Source: Mesorhizobium sp. M00.F.Ca.ET.216.01.1.1 (GTDB lineage Bacteria; Pseudomonadota; Alphaproteobacteria; Rhizobiales; Rhizobiaceae). Taken from it: a stretch of DNA of 64,000 bases. Each line of letters begins with the position of its first letter. Within the stretch, counting starts at the first letter, position 1. The notes under the pieces were generated by a model, which saw only the letters and a program-made list of their open reading frames with translations, was not told where the DNA came from and ran no database searches. Positions 41,002 to 49,579 of the stretch are shown piece by piece. Both the position numbers and the translations under genes were made by a program. The DNA lies in contig NZ_SADR02000018.1 of NCBI RefSeq assembly GCF_004010325.2, positions 49,578-113,577 of the forward strand, read 5' to 3'.

Positions 41002-43551
41002 ATGATCAACCTCGCCGAATATCGCAGACGCTCATCGAGCCTCGCCGACTATCTGCCCTGGGCCGCCCTGGTGGCACCCGGTGTGGCGCTCAACAAGGAT
41101 GGTAGTTTTCAAAGGACGGCGCGCTTCCGCGGTCCCGATCTGGATTCCGCCACGCCAGCTGAACTGGTCGGCACGACGGCGCGGCTTAATGGCGCGCTGC
41201 GCCGTCTAGGCTCCGGCTGGGCCATCTTCGTCGAAGCCCAGCGCAATCCAGCCACCGACTATCCCGATAGCAAATTCCACGACTGCGCATCAGCACTTCT
41301 CGACCTTGAGCGGCGCGAGCAATTCGAGGGCGAGGCCGACCAGGAGTCGCTCCAGGGGAGCGATCGCCGGCCGAATGGGGAGCTGTTCGAAAGCAGCTAT
41401 TACCTCACTTTCGTTTGGCTGCCGCCAGCCGAGGAAGCATCGCAGATAGAGAGCTTGCTTTACGAAGGCCGAGAGATGAGCGGCATCGATCCGTGGGAGC
41501 TTCTTAAAAGTTTCGTAGACCGCACCGACCGGGTGCTGAACCTGATCGAAGGTTTTGTCCCAGAAGCCGACTGGCTCGATGATGGCGAGACGCTGACCTA
41601 CCTGCACTCGACTATTTCGACCAAGCGCCATGGTGTCCGCGTTCCCGAAACGCCGATGCACCTTGATGCGCTGCTAGTCGATCAGCCGCTGACCGGCGGC
41701 CTGGAGCCGCGGCTGGGCGAATTTCACCTGCGGACACTTACCATCATCGGTTTCCCCGGCGCGACCTTTCCAGGGGTCCTCGACGACCTTAATCGGCTTG
41801 CCTTCCCATACCGCTGGTCGACGCGGGCGATCATGCTCGACAAGACTGACGCAACCAGGCTGGTGACCAAGATCCGCCGCCAGTGGTTTGCCAAACGGAA
41901 GTCTGTCGCGGCGATCCTCAAGGAGGTGATGACCAATGAGGCATCCGTTCTTATGGACACGGACGCCGCCAGCAAGGCGACCGATGCGGACGCTGCCTTG
42001 CAAGACCTCGGCTCCGACCAGATTGGCCAGGCCTATGTCACCGCCACCGTGACCGTGTGGGATGCCGATCCGTCAATCGCCGACGAGAAGCTGCGGTTGG
42101 TCGAGAAGATTATCCAGGGCAAGGATTTCACTTGCATCGCCGAAGGCGTCAACGCCATCGAAGCCTGGCTGGGCAGCATCCCTGGCCACGTCTATGCGAA
42201 TGTCCGGCAGCCACCGCTGTCGACCCTGAATCTTGCTCACATGATCCCGCTCTCTGCCGTCTGGGCAGGTCCCGTCGAGGACGAGCATTTTGGCGCCCCG
42301 CCGCTGTTCTTCGCCAGGACGGAAGGCGCGACGCCGTTCCGGTTCAGCCTGCATATCGGCGACGTTGGCCACACGCTCGTCGTCGGCCCGACGGGTGCGG
42401 GCAAGTCAGTCCTGCTCGCGCTGATGGCACTGCAATTTCGGCGGTACGAGAACAACCAGGTCTTTGCCTTCGACTTCGGCGGCTCGATCCGCGCGGCCAT
42501 GCTCGCGATGGATGGCGACTGGCACAATCTTGCCAGCAATGCGGCGAGCGGTCAGGGGCCGGACGATCCGCTTGCCTTGCTGACCCTGGCGGATCTCTCG
42601 GATGACGTCGCCGCTGTTCCGCTGCAGCCGCTTAGAGGGATCCACCACACACCGGAGCGTGCCTGGGCGGCCGACTGGCTGGTCGACATTCTTCAGCGCG
42701 AAGGCGTCCCTGTCACGCCGGAGGTCAGGGAATATCTCTGGTCGGCGCTGACCTCGCTGGCCAGCGCGCCGGTTCAGGAACGGACGCTGACTGGTCTGAC
42801 CGTGCTGCTGCAATCTTCGTCTCTCAAGCAGGCGCTGCGGCCCTATTGCATTGGGGGTCCTTATGGCCGTCTGCTCGACGCCGAGCACGAGCGTCTGGGT
42901 GATGCTTCCGTCCAGGCCTTCGAGACCGAAGGTCTGATCGGCACAGGTGCGGCTGCGGCTGTGCTTGCCTATCTCTTCCACCGCATCGAGCAGAGGATGG
43001 ATGGGCGGCCGACGCTGCTGATCATCGACGAGGGCTGGCTGGCGCTCGATGATGGCGGCTTCGCCTCTCAGCTGCGCGAATGGCTGAAGACTCTTCGCAA
43101 GAAGAACGCTTCCGTCATCTTCGCTACGCAGTCGCTCTCCGACATCGACGGATCGCCAATCGCACCGGCCATCGTCGAAAGCTGTCCGACACGGCTTTTT
43201 CTGCCGAACGAACGCGCCATCGAGCCGCAGATCACCGAAATCTACCGGCGCTTCGGTCTCAACGATCGCCAGATCGAGATCGTCGCCCGCGCAACACCCA
43301 AGCGCGATTATTACTGCCAGTCGCGGCGCGGAAACCGGCTGTTCGAACTAGGCCTCGGCCCGATCGCGCTGGCGCTCTGCGCTGCGTCCTCGAAGTCTGA
43401 CCAGGCGGCCATCGACCGGATCATCGCGGCCGGCGGCCGGCAATACTTCCTCCAGGCCTGGCTTACGAACCGCGGTCTCACCTGGGCGGCCGACCTCGTT
43501 CCCGATCTCACCAACGTCATCGACCAATCCGCAAAGGAGGTTTCGTCATGA
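41002..43551 (+). CDS. trbE: Conjugal transfer ATPase TrbE
   Basis: An 849-aa VirB4-type ATPase, the main energy source of pilus and channel assembly. The Walker A motif VGPTGAGKSV is near residue 462 and Walker B TLLIIDEGWLAL near residue 671. It lies 12 bp after trbD and overlaps trbJ by 4 bp. The length is normal for TrbE. Confidence 0.94.
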   Translation: MINLAEYRRRSSSLADYLPWAALVAPGVALNKDGSFQRTARFRGPDLDSATPAELVGTTARLNGALRRLGSGWAIFVEAQRNPATDYPDSKFHDCASALLDLERREQFEGEADQESLQGSDRRPNGELFESSYYLTFVWLPPAEEASQIESLLYEGREMSGIDPWELLKSFVDRTDRVLNLIEGFVPEADWLDDGETLTYLHSTISTKRHGVRVPETPMHLDALLVDQPLTGGLEPRLGEFHLRTLTIIGFPGATFPGVLDDLNRLAFPYRWSTRAIMLDKTDATRLVTKIRRQWFAKRKSVAAILKEVMTNEASVLMDTDAASKATDADAALQDLGSDQIGQAYVTATVTVWDADPSIADEKLRLVEKIIQGKDFTCIAEGVNAIEAWLGSIPGHVYANVRQPPLSTLNLAHMIPLSAVWAGPVEDEHFGAPPLFFARTEGATPFRFSLHIGDVGHTLVVGPTGAGKSVLLALMALQFRRYENNQVFAFDFGGSIRAAMLAMDGDWHNLASNAASGQGPDDPLALLTLADLSDDVAAVPLQPLRGIHHTPERAWAADWLVDILQREGVPVTPEVREYLWSALTSLASAPVQERTLTGLTVLLQSSSLKQALRPYCIGGPYGRLLDAEHERLGDASVQAFETEGLIGTGAAAAVLAYLFHRIEQRMDGRPTLLIIDEGWLALDDGGFASQLREWLKTLRKKNASVIFATQSLSDIDGSPIAPAIVESCPTRLFLPNERAIEPQITEIYRRFGLNDRQIEIVARATPKRDYYCQSRRGNRLFELGLGPIALALCAASSKSDQAAIDRIIAAGGRQYFLQAWLTNRGLTWAADLVPDLTNVIDQSAKEVSS

Positions 43552-44294
43552 TTTCCGTTCTTGCACGTCACCGTATCCGCCGCATGGCCGCCGGTGCGAT
43601 CACCGTCGCCGCTGCGTGGTCATCGACGCCGGCATCTGCGTTCATCGTATTCGACCCCAGGAACTACGCTGAGAACCTGCTTTCGGCATCGCGTGCCCTG
43701 GAGCAGATCAACAACCAGATCACCTCGCTTCAAAACGAAGCACAGATGCTGATCAACCAGGCGAAGAATCTCACCTCGCTGCCGACCTCATTGCTCGGCC
43801 AGATCGAAGGCAACTTTTCCGAGATGAAGAACCTGCTCGGCGAGGCCGACAAGCTCGCCTACAGCGTCCAGGACATCGAGAGCCAATTTACGTCAACCTA
43901 CGAGAATTTTGGCTCGGACCTTTCGAGCCAGCAGCTTGTCAACGGCGCACGCGAACGCTGGCAGACCTCGGTGTCTGCCTTCGAGCATTCATTGAGAGCC
44001 GGAGCCGTCGCCGTCGACAACATCAAGGGGACACAGGAACAGACCAGCGAGCTGGTCGATGCCAGTCAGTCGGCCGTCGGCGTGCTGCAGGCGACACAAG
44101 CCGGCAATCAGCTTCTCGCCGTGCAGGCAAAGCAGATCGCCGATCTCACAGCGATGCTCGCCGCGCAAGGGAGAGCCGATGCGTTGGAGCAGGCGAGAAA
44201 GGCCGCAGCGCAGGAACAAGCGCGAGCGCAATTCAGCCGCTTCATGACGGGCAGCAGCTACAGCCCGTCATCGGTAAAAATGTTCCACGACTGA
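43548..44294 (+). CDS. trbJ: Conjugal transfer protein TrbJ
   Basis: A 248-aa periplasmic VirB5-type protein. A signal peptide of about 26 residues ends at ASAF. The mature part begins with the family motif VFDPRNYAENLLSASRALEQ and is helical and glutamine-rich (QINNQITSLQNEAQMLINQ). VirB5/TrbJ proteins are minor pilus components at the tip. It overlaps trbE by 4 bp. Confidence 0.92.
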   Translation: MISVLARHRIRRMAAGAITVAAAWSSTPASAFIVFDPRNYAENLLSASRALEQINNQITSLQNEAQMLINQAKNLTSLPTSLLGQIEGNFSEMKNLLGEADKLAYSVQDIESQFTSTYENFGSDLSSQQLVNGARERWQTSVSAFEHSLRAGAVAVDNIKGTQEQTSELVDASQSAVGVLQATQAGNQLLAVQAKQIADLTAMLAAQGRADALEQARKAAAQEQARAQFSRFMTGSSYSPSSVKMFHD

Positions 44295-44302
44295 GGCGGG
44301 TC

Positions 44303-44677
44303 ATGGATCTCAAGATCGCCGCCCGGATGATAGCCGTTCTTGCCCTTGGCGCCGCCATGACCGCCGCCTTCATGGCGTTGCGCGGCAACAGCTCGCAGGA
44401 CGCGTCCTCCCCGCGCTCCGCGCATCCGGGCGGCGAGCCGGCAAGGTTCGAGCTTGCCCGATGTCGCGACATCGGCATGGCCGCGATCGCTGACGAGGTC
44501 TGCAGGAAGATCTGGGCGGAAGATCGCCGGCGTTTCCTTGGGCCGCCGATACGGCCTGCGACACCCTATGCCATTCCGTTAGTCGAGAAGGACCAGAGCC
44601 GGCTTTCGCCCCTTCATCCGTCGACCACGCCGGGCGCGGAAGACCAAACTGACGCCGAAAGGTCGCGCCATGAATGA
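44303..44677 (+). CDS. trbK: TrbK-alt family protein
   Basis: A 124-aa protein. An N-terminal hydrophobic segment (MIAVLALGAAMTAAFMAL) anchors or exports it. The LARCRDIGMAAIADEVCRKIW motif with its conserved cysteines is characteristic of the TrbK-alt group. TrbK in IncP plasmids is an entry-exclusion lipoprotein; the alphaproteobacterial TrbK-alt is only positionally equivalent, so the function is tentative. The C-terminal third is polar, with no recognised fold. It overlaps trbL by 8 bp. Confidence 0.85.
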   Translation: MDLKIAARMIAVLALGAAMTAAFMALRGNSSQDASSPRSAHPGGEPARFELARCRDIGMAAIADEVCRKIWAEDRRRFLGPPIRPATPYAIPLVEKDQSRLSPLHPSTTPGAEDQTDAERSRHE

Positions 44678-46040
44678 CACCGGCGTTATCGACCGTTTCC
44701 TGGAGACTTTCACCCGCTATATCGATTCGGGGTTTGGCCTTTTGGGTGGAGAAGTCGCGTTCCTCACCTCCACCCTGATCGTCATCGACATCACGCTCGC
44801 CGGCCTGTTCTGGGCGTGGGGAGCGGACGAAGATGTGCTGCACCGGCTGGTGAACAAGACGCTCTATATCGGCTTCTTCGCCTTCATCATCGGCAATTTC
44901 AATCGTCTCGCCGACATCGTCTTCGAGAGCTTTTCCGGGCTCGGGCTGAAGGCCGGAGGATCCGCACTTTCGGGCTCGGCTCTGCTGCAGCCCGGCCGCG
45001 TCGCCCAGGTCGGCATCGACGCCGGCAATCCGATCCTCGAGGCCGCCAGCCAATTGATGGGCTACGTCTCCTTCTTCGAGAATTTTGTCCAGATCGCGGT
45101 ATTGATGATCGCCTGGGCGATCGTGCTCATCGCCTTTTTCATCCTCGCCGTCCAGATCTTCGTAACCCTGATCGAGTTCAAGCTGACGACGCTTGCCGGC
45201 TTCGTGCTGATCCCCTTCGCGCTGTTCAACCGGACCGCCTTCCTTGCCGAAAAGGTGCTCGGCAACATCGTCGCGTCAGGGGTGAAGATTCTTGTGCTTG
45301 CCGTCATCGTCGGCATCGGCTCTGGCCTGTTCGACGAGTTCACCCAAGGGTTTGGCGCGGACCAGCCTACGATCACGGATGCGCTGTCGCTTGTGCTGGG
45401 CGCCTTGTCCCTGATGGGGCTTTCGATCTTCGGTCCCGGCATCGCGACGGGCCTCGTCTCCGGCGCCCCGCAACTCGGCGCGGGTGCAGCTGTTGGCACG
45501 AGCCTCGCCGCCGGCGGCCTCGGAGTGGCCGGCTACATGGGTACCCGGGCCTTGCTGAGCGGCGCGGCAAGTGCTGCCGGTGCCGGCGGCCGCATGTCGG
45601 CGGCGGCCGCGCGTGGTGGCGCGCATTTGTCCGGTAGCACTTCGACAGCTTACGGCCTCGCCGCAGCAACATCGGGCCAGAGCGGTGCGGGCTCAATCGC
45701 TGCCGGCATGGCGAGTGTCGCCAAGGCGGGCGCCGGCGCCGCCGTTCAGCCAGTGAAGCAGGCAATGTCGCGCGCGGCTTCAGCCCTGTCTTCCAGCCAT
45801 CAGGGTGGCCGCTCGGCCGCGTGGACCGCGACCGGTGGAGAGCAGCCATCGGCAGCAGCCTCTTCAGGTCGTGCGTCGACTGCCGAAGCCAGTGCCGGAT
45901 CGCCGCCCGCGTGGGCCGCTCGCATGAAGCGCGGCCAGGCCATGAGCCATGGCGCCAGCATGGCCGCCCATTCCGTCCGCTCCGGCGACCAGGGCGGCGC
46001 CTCGATGAATGTTTCCCTCAATCAGGATGACCGCCGATGA
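44670..46040 (+). CDS. trbL: P-type conjugative transfer protein TrbL
   Basis: A 456-aa VirB6-type inner-membrane channel protein. About six hydrophobic helices occupy residues 20-260, with FVLIPFALFNRTAFLAEK as a landmark. The C-terminal 200 residues are alanine-, serine- and glycine-rich and low-complexity (AGAGGRMSAAAARGG), as in other TrbL proteins. It overlaps trbF by 4 bp. Confidence 0.92.
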   Translation: MNDTGVIDRFLETFTRYIDSGFGLLGGEVAFLTSTLIVIDITLAGLFWAWGADEDVLHRLVNKTLYIGFFAFIIGNFNRLADIVFESFSGLGLKAGGSALSGSALLQPGRVAQVGIDAGNPILEAASQLMGYVSFFENFVQIAVLMIAWAIVLIAFFILAVQIFVTLIEFKLTTLAGFVLIPFALFNRTAFLAEKVLGNIVASGVKILVLAVIVGIGSGLFDEFTQGFGADQPTITDALSLVLGALSLMGLSIFGPGIATGLVSGAPQLGAGAAVGTSLAAGGLGVAGYMGTRALLSGAASAAGAGGRMSAAAARGGAHLSGSTSTAYGLAAATSGQSGAGSIAAGMASVAKAGAGAAVQPVKQAMSRAASALSSSHQGGRSAAWTATGGEQPSAAASSGRASTAEASAGSPPAWAARMKRGQAMSHGASMAAHSVRSGDQGGASMNVSLNQDDRR

Positions 46041-46723
46041 AGCCTTTTAGACGCCCGTCCGTTCGCTATGGAAAAACGCCTCAGCCGCAGACGCCGTATC
46101 AGCGTGCCCAGCAGGTCTGGGATGAGCGCATCGGCTCGGCCCGTGTGCAAGCGAAAAACTGGCGGCTGATGGCGTTTGGCTCACTCATGCTGGCCGGTGG
46201 TTTCGCCGTGACGTTGATGTGGCAGTCGACGCGCGGCTCCGTGGTTCCCTGGGTGGTACAGGTCGACAAGCTTGGCGATGCGCAGGCAGTTGCCCCGGCC
46301 GTTGCCGACTATCGGCCGACCGATCCGCAGATAGCGTGGCATCTCGCCCGCTTCATCGAAGAGGTGCGAAGCATCTCGAATGATCCGGTCATTGTCCGCC
46401 AGAACTGGTTGCGCGCCTACGACTACACGACCGACCGAGGCGCCGTCTCTCTCAATGACTACGCCCGCGTGAACGATCCTTTTGCCAAGGTCGGCAAGAT
46501 CCAGGTCGCAATCGAGGTCTCCAGCGTCATCCGCGCCTCGCCGGACTCGTTCCGCGTCGCCTGGATAGAGCGCCTCTACGAGAACGGCAGCCTGGCCAGC
46601 ACCGAGCGCTGGACCGCCATCCTCACCATCGTCATTCAACAACCCCGCGATGCCGACCGGCTGAAGGCCAATCCCCTCGGTGTCTACGTCAACGCCATCA
46701 ACTGGTCGAAGGAACTTTCATGA
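46037..46723 (+). CDS. trbF: Conjugal transfer protein TrbF
   Basis: A 228-aa VirB8-type protein. The N-terminal segment NPYQRAQQVWDERIGSA-like (here TPYQRAQQVWDERIGSARVQ) is followed by one membrane helix (FGSLMLAGGFAVTLMW) and a periplasmic VirB8 domain. It nucleates channel assembly. It overlaps trbL and trbG by 4 bp each. Confidence 0.93.
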   Translation: MKPFRRPSVRYGKTPQPQTPYQRAQQVWDERIGSARVQAKNWRLMAFGSLMLAGGFAVTLMWQSTRGSVVPWVVQVDKLGDAQAVAPAVADYRPTDPQIAWHLARFIEEVRSISNDPVIVRQNWLRAYDYTTDRGAVSLNDYARVNDPFAKVGKIQVAIEVSSVIRASPDSFRVAWIERLYENGSLASTERWTAILTIVIQQPRDADRLKANPLGVYVNAINWSKELS

Positions 46724-47739
46724 TGTGTGTGCCATGGACACGCAAAACGCTTGCCGTAGCGCTGCTTTCAACAGCGCTCGCCGGCTGCGCCTCGAAGAAA
46801 TTCATTCCGCCGGAGATCCAATATGACGATGCCAGGCCTGCCGTGCACACGGTCGACCCGCCCGGCCCGGTGAAGGTGGTGGAACTGCCGAAACCCCTTC
46901 CACTGCCCGGGCAGCTGAAGCCGGTCGACAGCGGTAAAGCGAAGCCGGACCCGACCGATCCGAAACAGCGGATCAGCCAGGCCAATGAGGCTGCACGAAT
47001 GCAGCCCGTTCGCGACGGTTTCGTCAACGCGATCCAGCTTTATCCCTGGAGCGAAGGGGCGCTCTATCAGATCTATGCAGCGCCCGGTCAGGTCACCGAC
47101 ATTGCGCTGCAGCCGGGCGAGCAGCTTGTCGGCTCGGGGCCAGTGGCTGCCGGCGACACGGTGCGCTGGATCATCGGCGACACGCAAAGCGGAGCAGGGG
47201 ACCAGTTGCAGGTCCACATCCTGGTCAAGCCGACGCGGCCCGATCTTCAGACCAACCTCGTCGTCAACAGCGACCGCCGCACCTATCATCTCGAGCTGCG
47301 CTCGACCGAAAAGACCTACATGGCCTCCGTATCCTGGCAGTACCCGCAAGACCAGCTGATCGCGCTCCGACGCCAGAACGCCCAGGCCTCCGCCGCGCAG
47401 CCGGTCGCGTCCGGCGTCGACATCCAGAAGCTCGACTTCCGTTACCGCATCGAGGGTGACGCAGCACCCTGGAAGCCGCTACGCGCGTTCGATGACGGTT
47501 CGAAAGTCTATATCGAGTTTCCGTCGGGCATAGGGCAAGGGGAGATGCCGCCGCTCTTCGTCATCGGGCCTTCGGGTGGCTCCGAGCTGGTCAACTACCG
47601 CGCTTCCCAAAACTACTACGTTGTCGACCGGCTGTTCGCCGCCGCAGAACTGCGGCTTGGTGACAAGACGAGCGAGAAGCGCGTTCGGATCGTGCGCACC
47701 GATGGACGGCCGCAGCGCAGCGCGGGGCTGTTTCGATGA
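46720..47739 (+). CDS. trbG: Conjugal transfer protein TrbG (lipoprotein)
   Basis: A 339-aa VirB9-type protein. It has a lipoprotein signal with lipobox LAGC near residue 22. The VirB9 domain includes YPWSEGALYQIYAAPGQVTD, DIALQPGEQL and the later DFRYRIEG and PLRAFDDGSKVYIEFP. It forms the outer-membrane part of the channel with TrbI. The start may be either of two adjacent ATGs. It overlaps trbI by 4 bp. Confidence 0.93.
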   Translation: MMCVPWTRKTLAVALLSTALAGCASKKFIPPEIQYDDARPAVHTVDPPGPVKVVELPKPLPLPGQLKPVDSGKAKPDPTDPKQRISQANEAARMQPVRDGFVNAIQLYPWSEGALYQIYAAPGQVTDIALQPGEQLVGSGPVAAGDTVRWIIGDTQSGAGDQLQVHILVKPTRPDLQTNLVVNSDRRTYHLELRSTEKTYMASVSWQYPQDQLIALRRQNAQASAAQPVASGVDIQKLDFRYRIEGDAAPWKPLRAFDDGSKVYIEFPSGIGQGEMPPLFVIGPSGGSELVNYRASQNYYVVDRLFAAAELRLGDKTSEKRVRIVRTDGRPQRSAGLFR

Positions 47740-48950
47740 TCGACGCCGCCAATGTTCCGAACCAGGACATCCGAGCCGACCTGCGCCTGCGGCCCGAACC
47801 CGCTCGGGTGACACGTCTATCGCGCAAGGTGCTGATAGGTCTTGGCGGGATCGCCAGCATTGCGATCGTTGGCGCACTCGTTTGGGCGCTCGACGCCAGA
47901 CGGCGCGGCAACCAACAGCCCTCGGAACTCTTCACCACCGAAAATCGAACGACCGCCGACGGGCTGCAGACGCTGCCGAAGGACTATTCCGGCGTTCCGA
48001 AACTCGGTCCTGCACTACCCGGGGATCTTGGACGGCCGATACTGCGCGCACGGGAACGTGGCGAGCCGGTCGGCGTGACGAACATCAGTACACCGAGCGA
48101 CGATCCGGACGAGCAGCGCCGCCTGGCCGAGATCGAAGCCGCGCGTATCGCAAAGCTCTTCACTGATACCAATGCTAGGACAAATCTGGCGCGACAAGGT
48201 GCTGGCGCAGGGAGTTCGGCCGCGAACACCATATCCGGTTTGACACCCCCGATCGAACCGCCGCTGCTCAAGCCAGTCGTCGATCAAAACATGCAGGACC
48301 GCAAGCTCGCTTTCGTCAACGCTGAGCCGGATCACCGCACCGTCAGTCCCGATCGTCTCGCCGAAAAGGCCTCGCCCTATGTCGTTCAGGCCGGCACGGT
48401 CATCCCGGCTGCCCTCATCACCGGAATCCGTTCCGACCTTCCTGGACAAATCACCGCCCAGGTCACCGAGAACGTCTACGACAGCCCGACAGGATCCTAC
48501 CTCCTTATCCCGCAGGGCGCGAGGCTGATCGGCCAGTACGACAGTCAGGTCGCCTTCGGCCAGTCACGCGTGCTGCTCGTTTGGAATCGGCTGAATATGC
48601 CGGACGGCACCTCGATCGTGCTGGAGCGTCAACAAGGCGCAGACGCTGCAGGGTTTTCCGGGCTGGAGGACGAGGTCGACCATCATTGGGGCCAGTTGTT
48701 CAGGGCAGCAGTGCTCTCGAGCCTGCTCGGCATCGGAACCTCGCTTGGTTCTAGCGACGATGAAAGCGACATTGCCAAGGCCGTTCGCGAAAGCGCGCAG
48801 GATTCGGTGAGCAATGTCGGCCAGCAGATCGTGCGCAATCAGCTTGACGTCCAGCCGACGCTTACTGTCCGGCCCGGGTTCCCGATCCGCGTCATCGTCA
48901 ATCGCGATCTTGTGCTAAAGCCCTATGGAACGGCGAGAGACCCATCATGA
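47736..48950 (+). CDS. trbI: Conjugal transfer protein TrbI
   Basis: A 404-aa VirB10-type protein spanning the cell envelope. One membrane helix (IGLGGIASIAIVGALVWAL) lies near residues 28-50. A proline-rich linker follows, then the C-terminal VirB10 beta-barrel domain with VQAGTVIPAALITGIRSDLP and LIPQGARLIGQYDS, ending PGFPIRVIVNRDLVLKPY. It is the energy-sensing bridge of the channel. It overlaps a small DUF2274 remnant by 4 bp. Confidence 0.93.
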   Translation: MIDAANVPNQDIRADLRLRPEPARVTRLSRKVLIGLGGIASIAIVGALVWALDARRRGNQQPSELFTTENRTTADGLQTLPKDYSGVPKLGPALPGDLGRPILRARERGEPVGVTNISTPSDDPDEQRRLAEIEAARIAKLFTDTNARTNLARQGAGAGSSAANTISGLTPPIEPPLLKPVVDQNMQDRKLAFVNAEPDHRTVSPDRLAEKASPYVVQAGTVIPAALITGIRSDLPGQITAQVTENVYDSPTGSYLLIPQGARLIGQYDSQVAFGQSRVLLVWNRLNMPDGTSIVLERQQGADAAGFSGLEDEVDHHWGQLFRAAVLSSLLGIGTSLGSSDDESDIAKAVRESAQDSVSNVGQQIVRNQLDVQPTLTVRPGFPIRVIVNRDLVLKPYGTARDPS

Positions 48951-49108
48951 TCAAGCTGAAACTCTCCGCCATTCCCGACGACCGCCCGGTGAAGATCGCG
49001 GTCGAATTGCCGGCCGCCGTTCACCGCGATCTTGTCATCTGTGCCGATTATCTGAACAGTCAACATGTCTTTGTCTCACAAGCAGGAGGTGAACAATGCC
49101 GGATCTGA
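48947..49108 (+). pseudogene. Truncated DUF2274 gene
   Basis: A 53-codon frame opening MIKLKLSAIPDDRPVKIAVEL, then LPAAVHRDLVICADYLNS, which is the N-terminal half of DUF2274. The usual C-terminal half (LIPHMLEAFVGSDRGW type) is missing; the frame ends by reading into the next gene. Probably the remains of a tandem duplication or recombination. It starts in the trbI stop codon. Confidence 0.65.
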
Positions 49109-49380
49109 GGCTCGGCCGGCTGCCGAAGGTTGGCGTCGTACGCATGACTATCATCCTGCCGGAGCCTCTCAAGGAGGAACTCGATCAGTATGCGGCCGAG
49201 CACAGCCGGCTCTATGAACCCGTGGACACCGCAGCCCTGATTCCGCACATGCTGGAAGCCTTCGTCGGTTCGGATCGCGGTTGGCGCAGCAGTAAGGCGA
49301 AGGCAGGCCGTGCCCGTCAACGAGGGGCGTCTCCAGCCAGCAGTACGACGCGAAGCGGTGCTGAAGGTGATGGCTCCTGA
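49096..49380 (+). CDS. DUF2274 family protein
   Basis: A 94-aa protein with RLGRLPKVGVVRMTIILPEP, then LKEELDQYAAEHSRL and ALIPHMLEAFVGSDRGW, the DUF2274 pattern. This small family always ends rhizobial trb operons; function unknown. The AGGAGGTGAAC ribosome-binding site is strong. The C-terminal tail is basic and low-complexity. The preceding overlapping frame is a truncated copy of the same family. Confidence 0.85.
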   Translation: MPDLRLGRLPKVGVVRMTIILPEPLKEELDQYAAEHSRLYEPVDTAALIPHMLEAFVGSDRGWRSSKAKAGRARQRGASPASSTTRSGAEGDGS

Positions 49381-49478
49381 AGCTGTCCTAGTGGCTTTAC
49401 CCTAAGCGGAATACCGGTTCCGAACCCGAGCGGAAGTTCATTCGCCAACGGACGAATTCACGCCGCTGACCCATTCAG

Positions 49479-49493
49479 TGCACTTTAAGTGCA
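49479..49493. promoter_or_regulatory. Inverted repeat upstream of the TPR-LuxR gene
   Basis: TGCACTT-T-AAGTGCA forms perfect 7-bp arms around one base, about 87 bp before the regulator start. It could be an operator; there is no direct evidence. Confidence 0.4.
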
Positions 49494-49579
49494 TTCCGGT
49501 CATCCGCGTTCGAGCATGCTATACTGCAGGATGGCTTTTAGAGCAGTCTCTGATGGCTAATGGTTCGTAACCGGAACCA

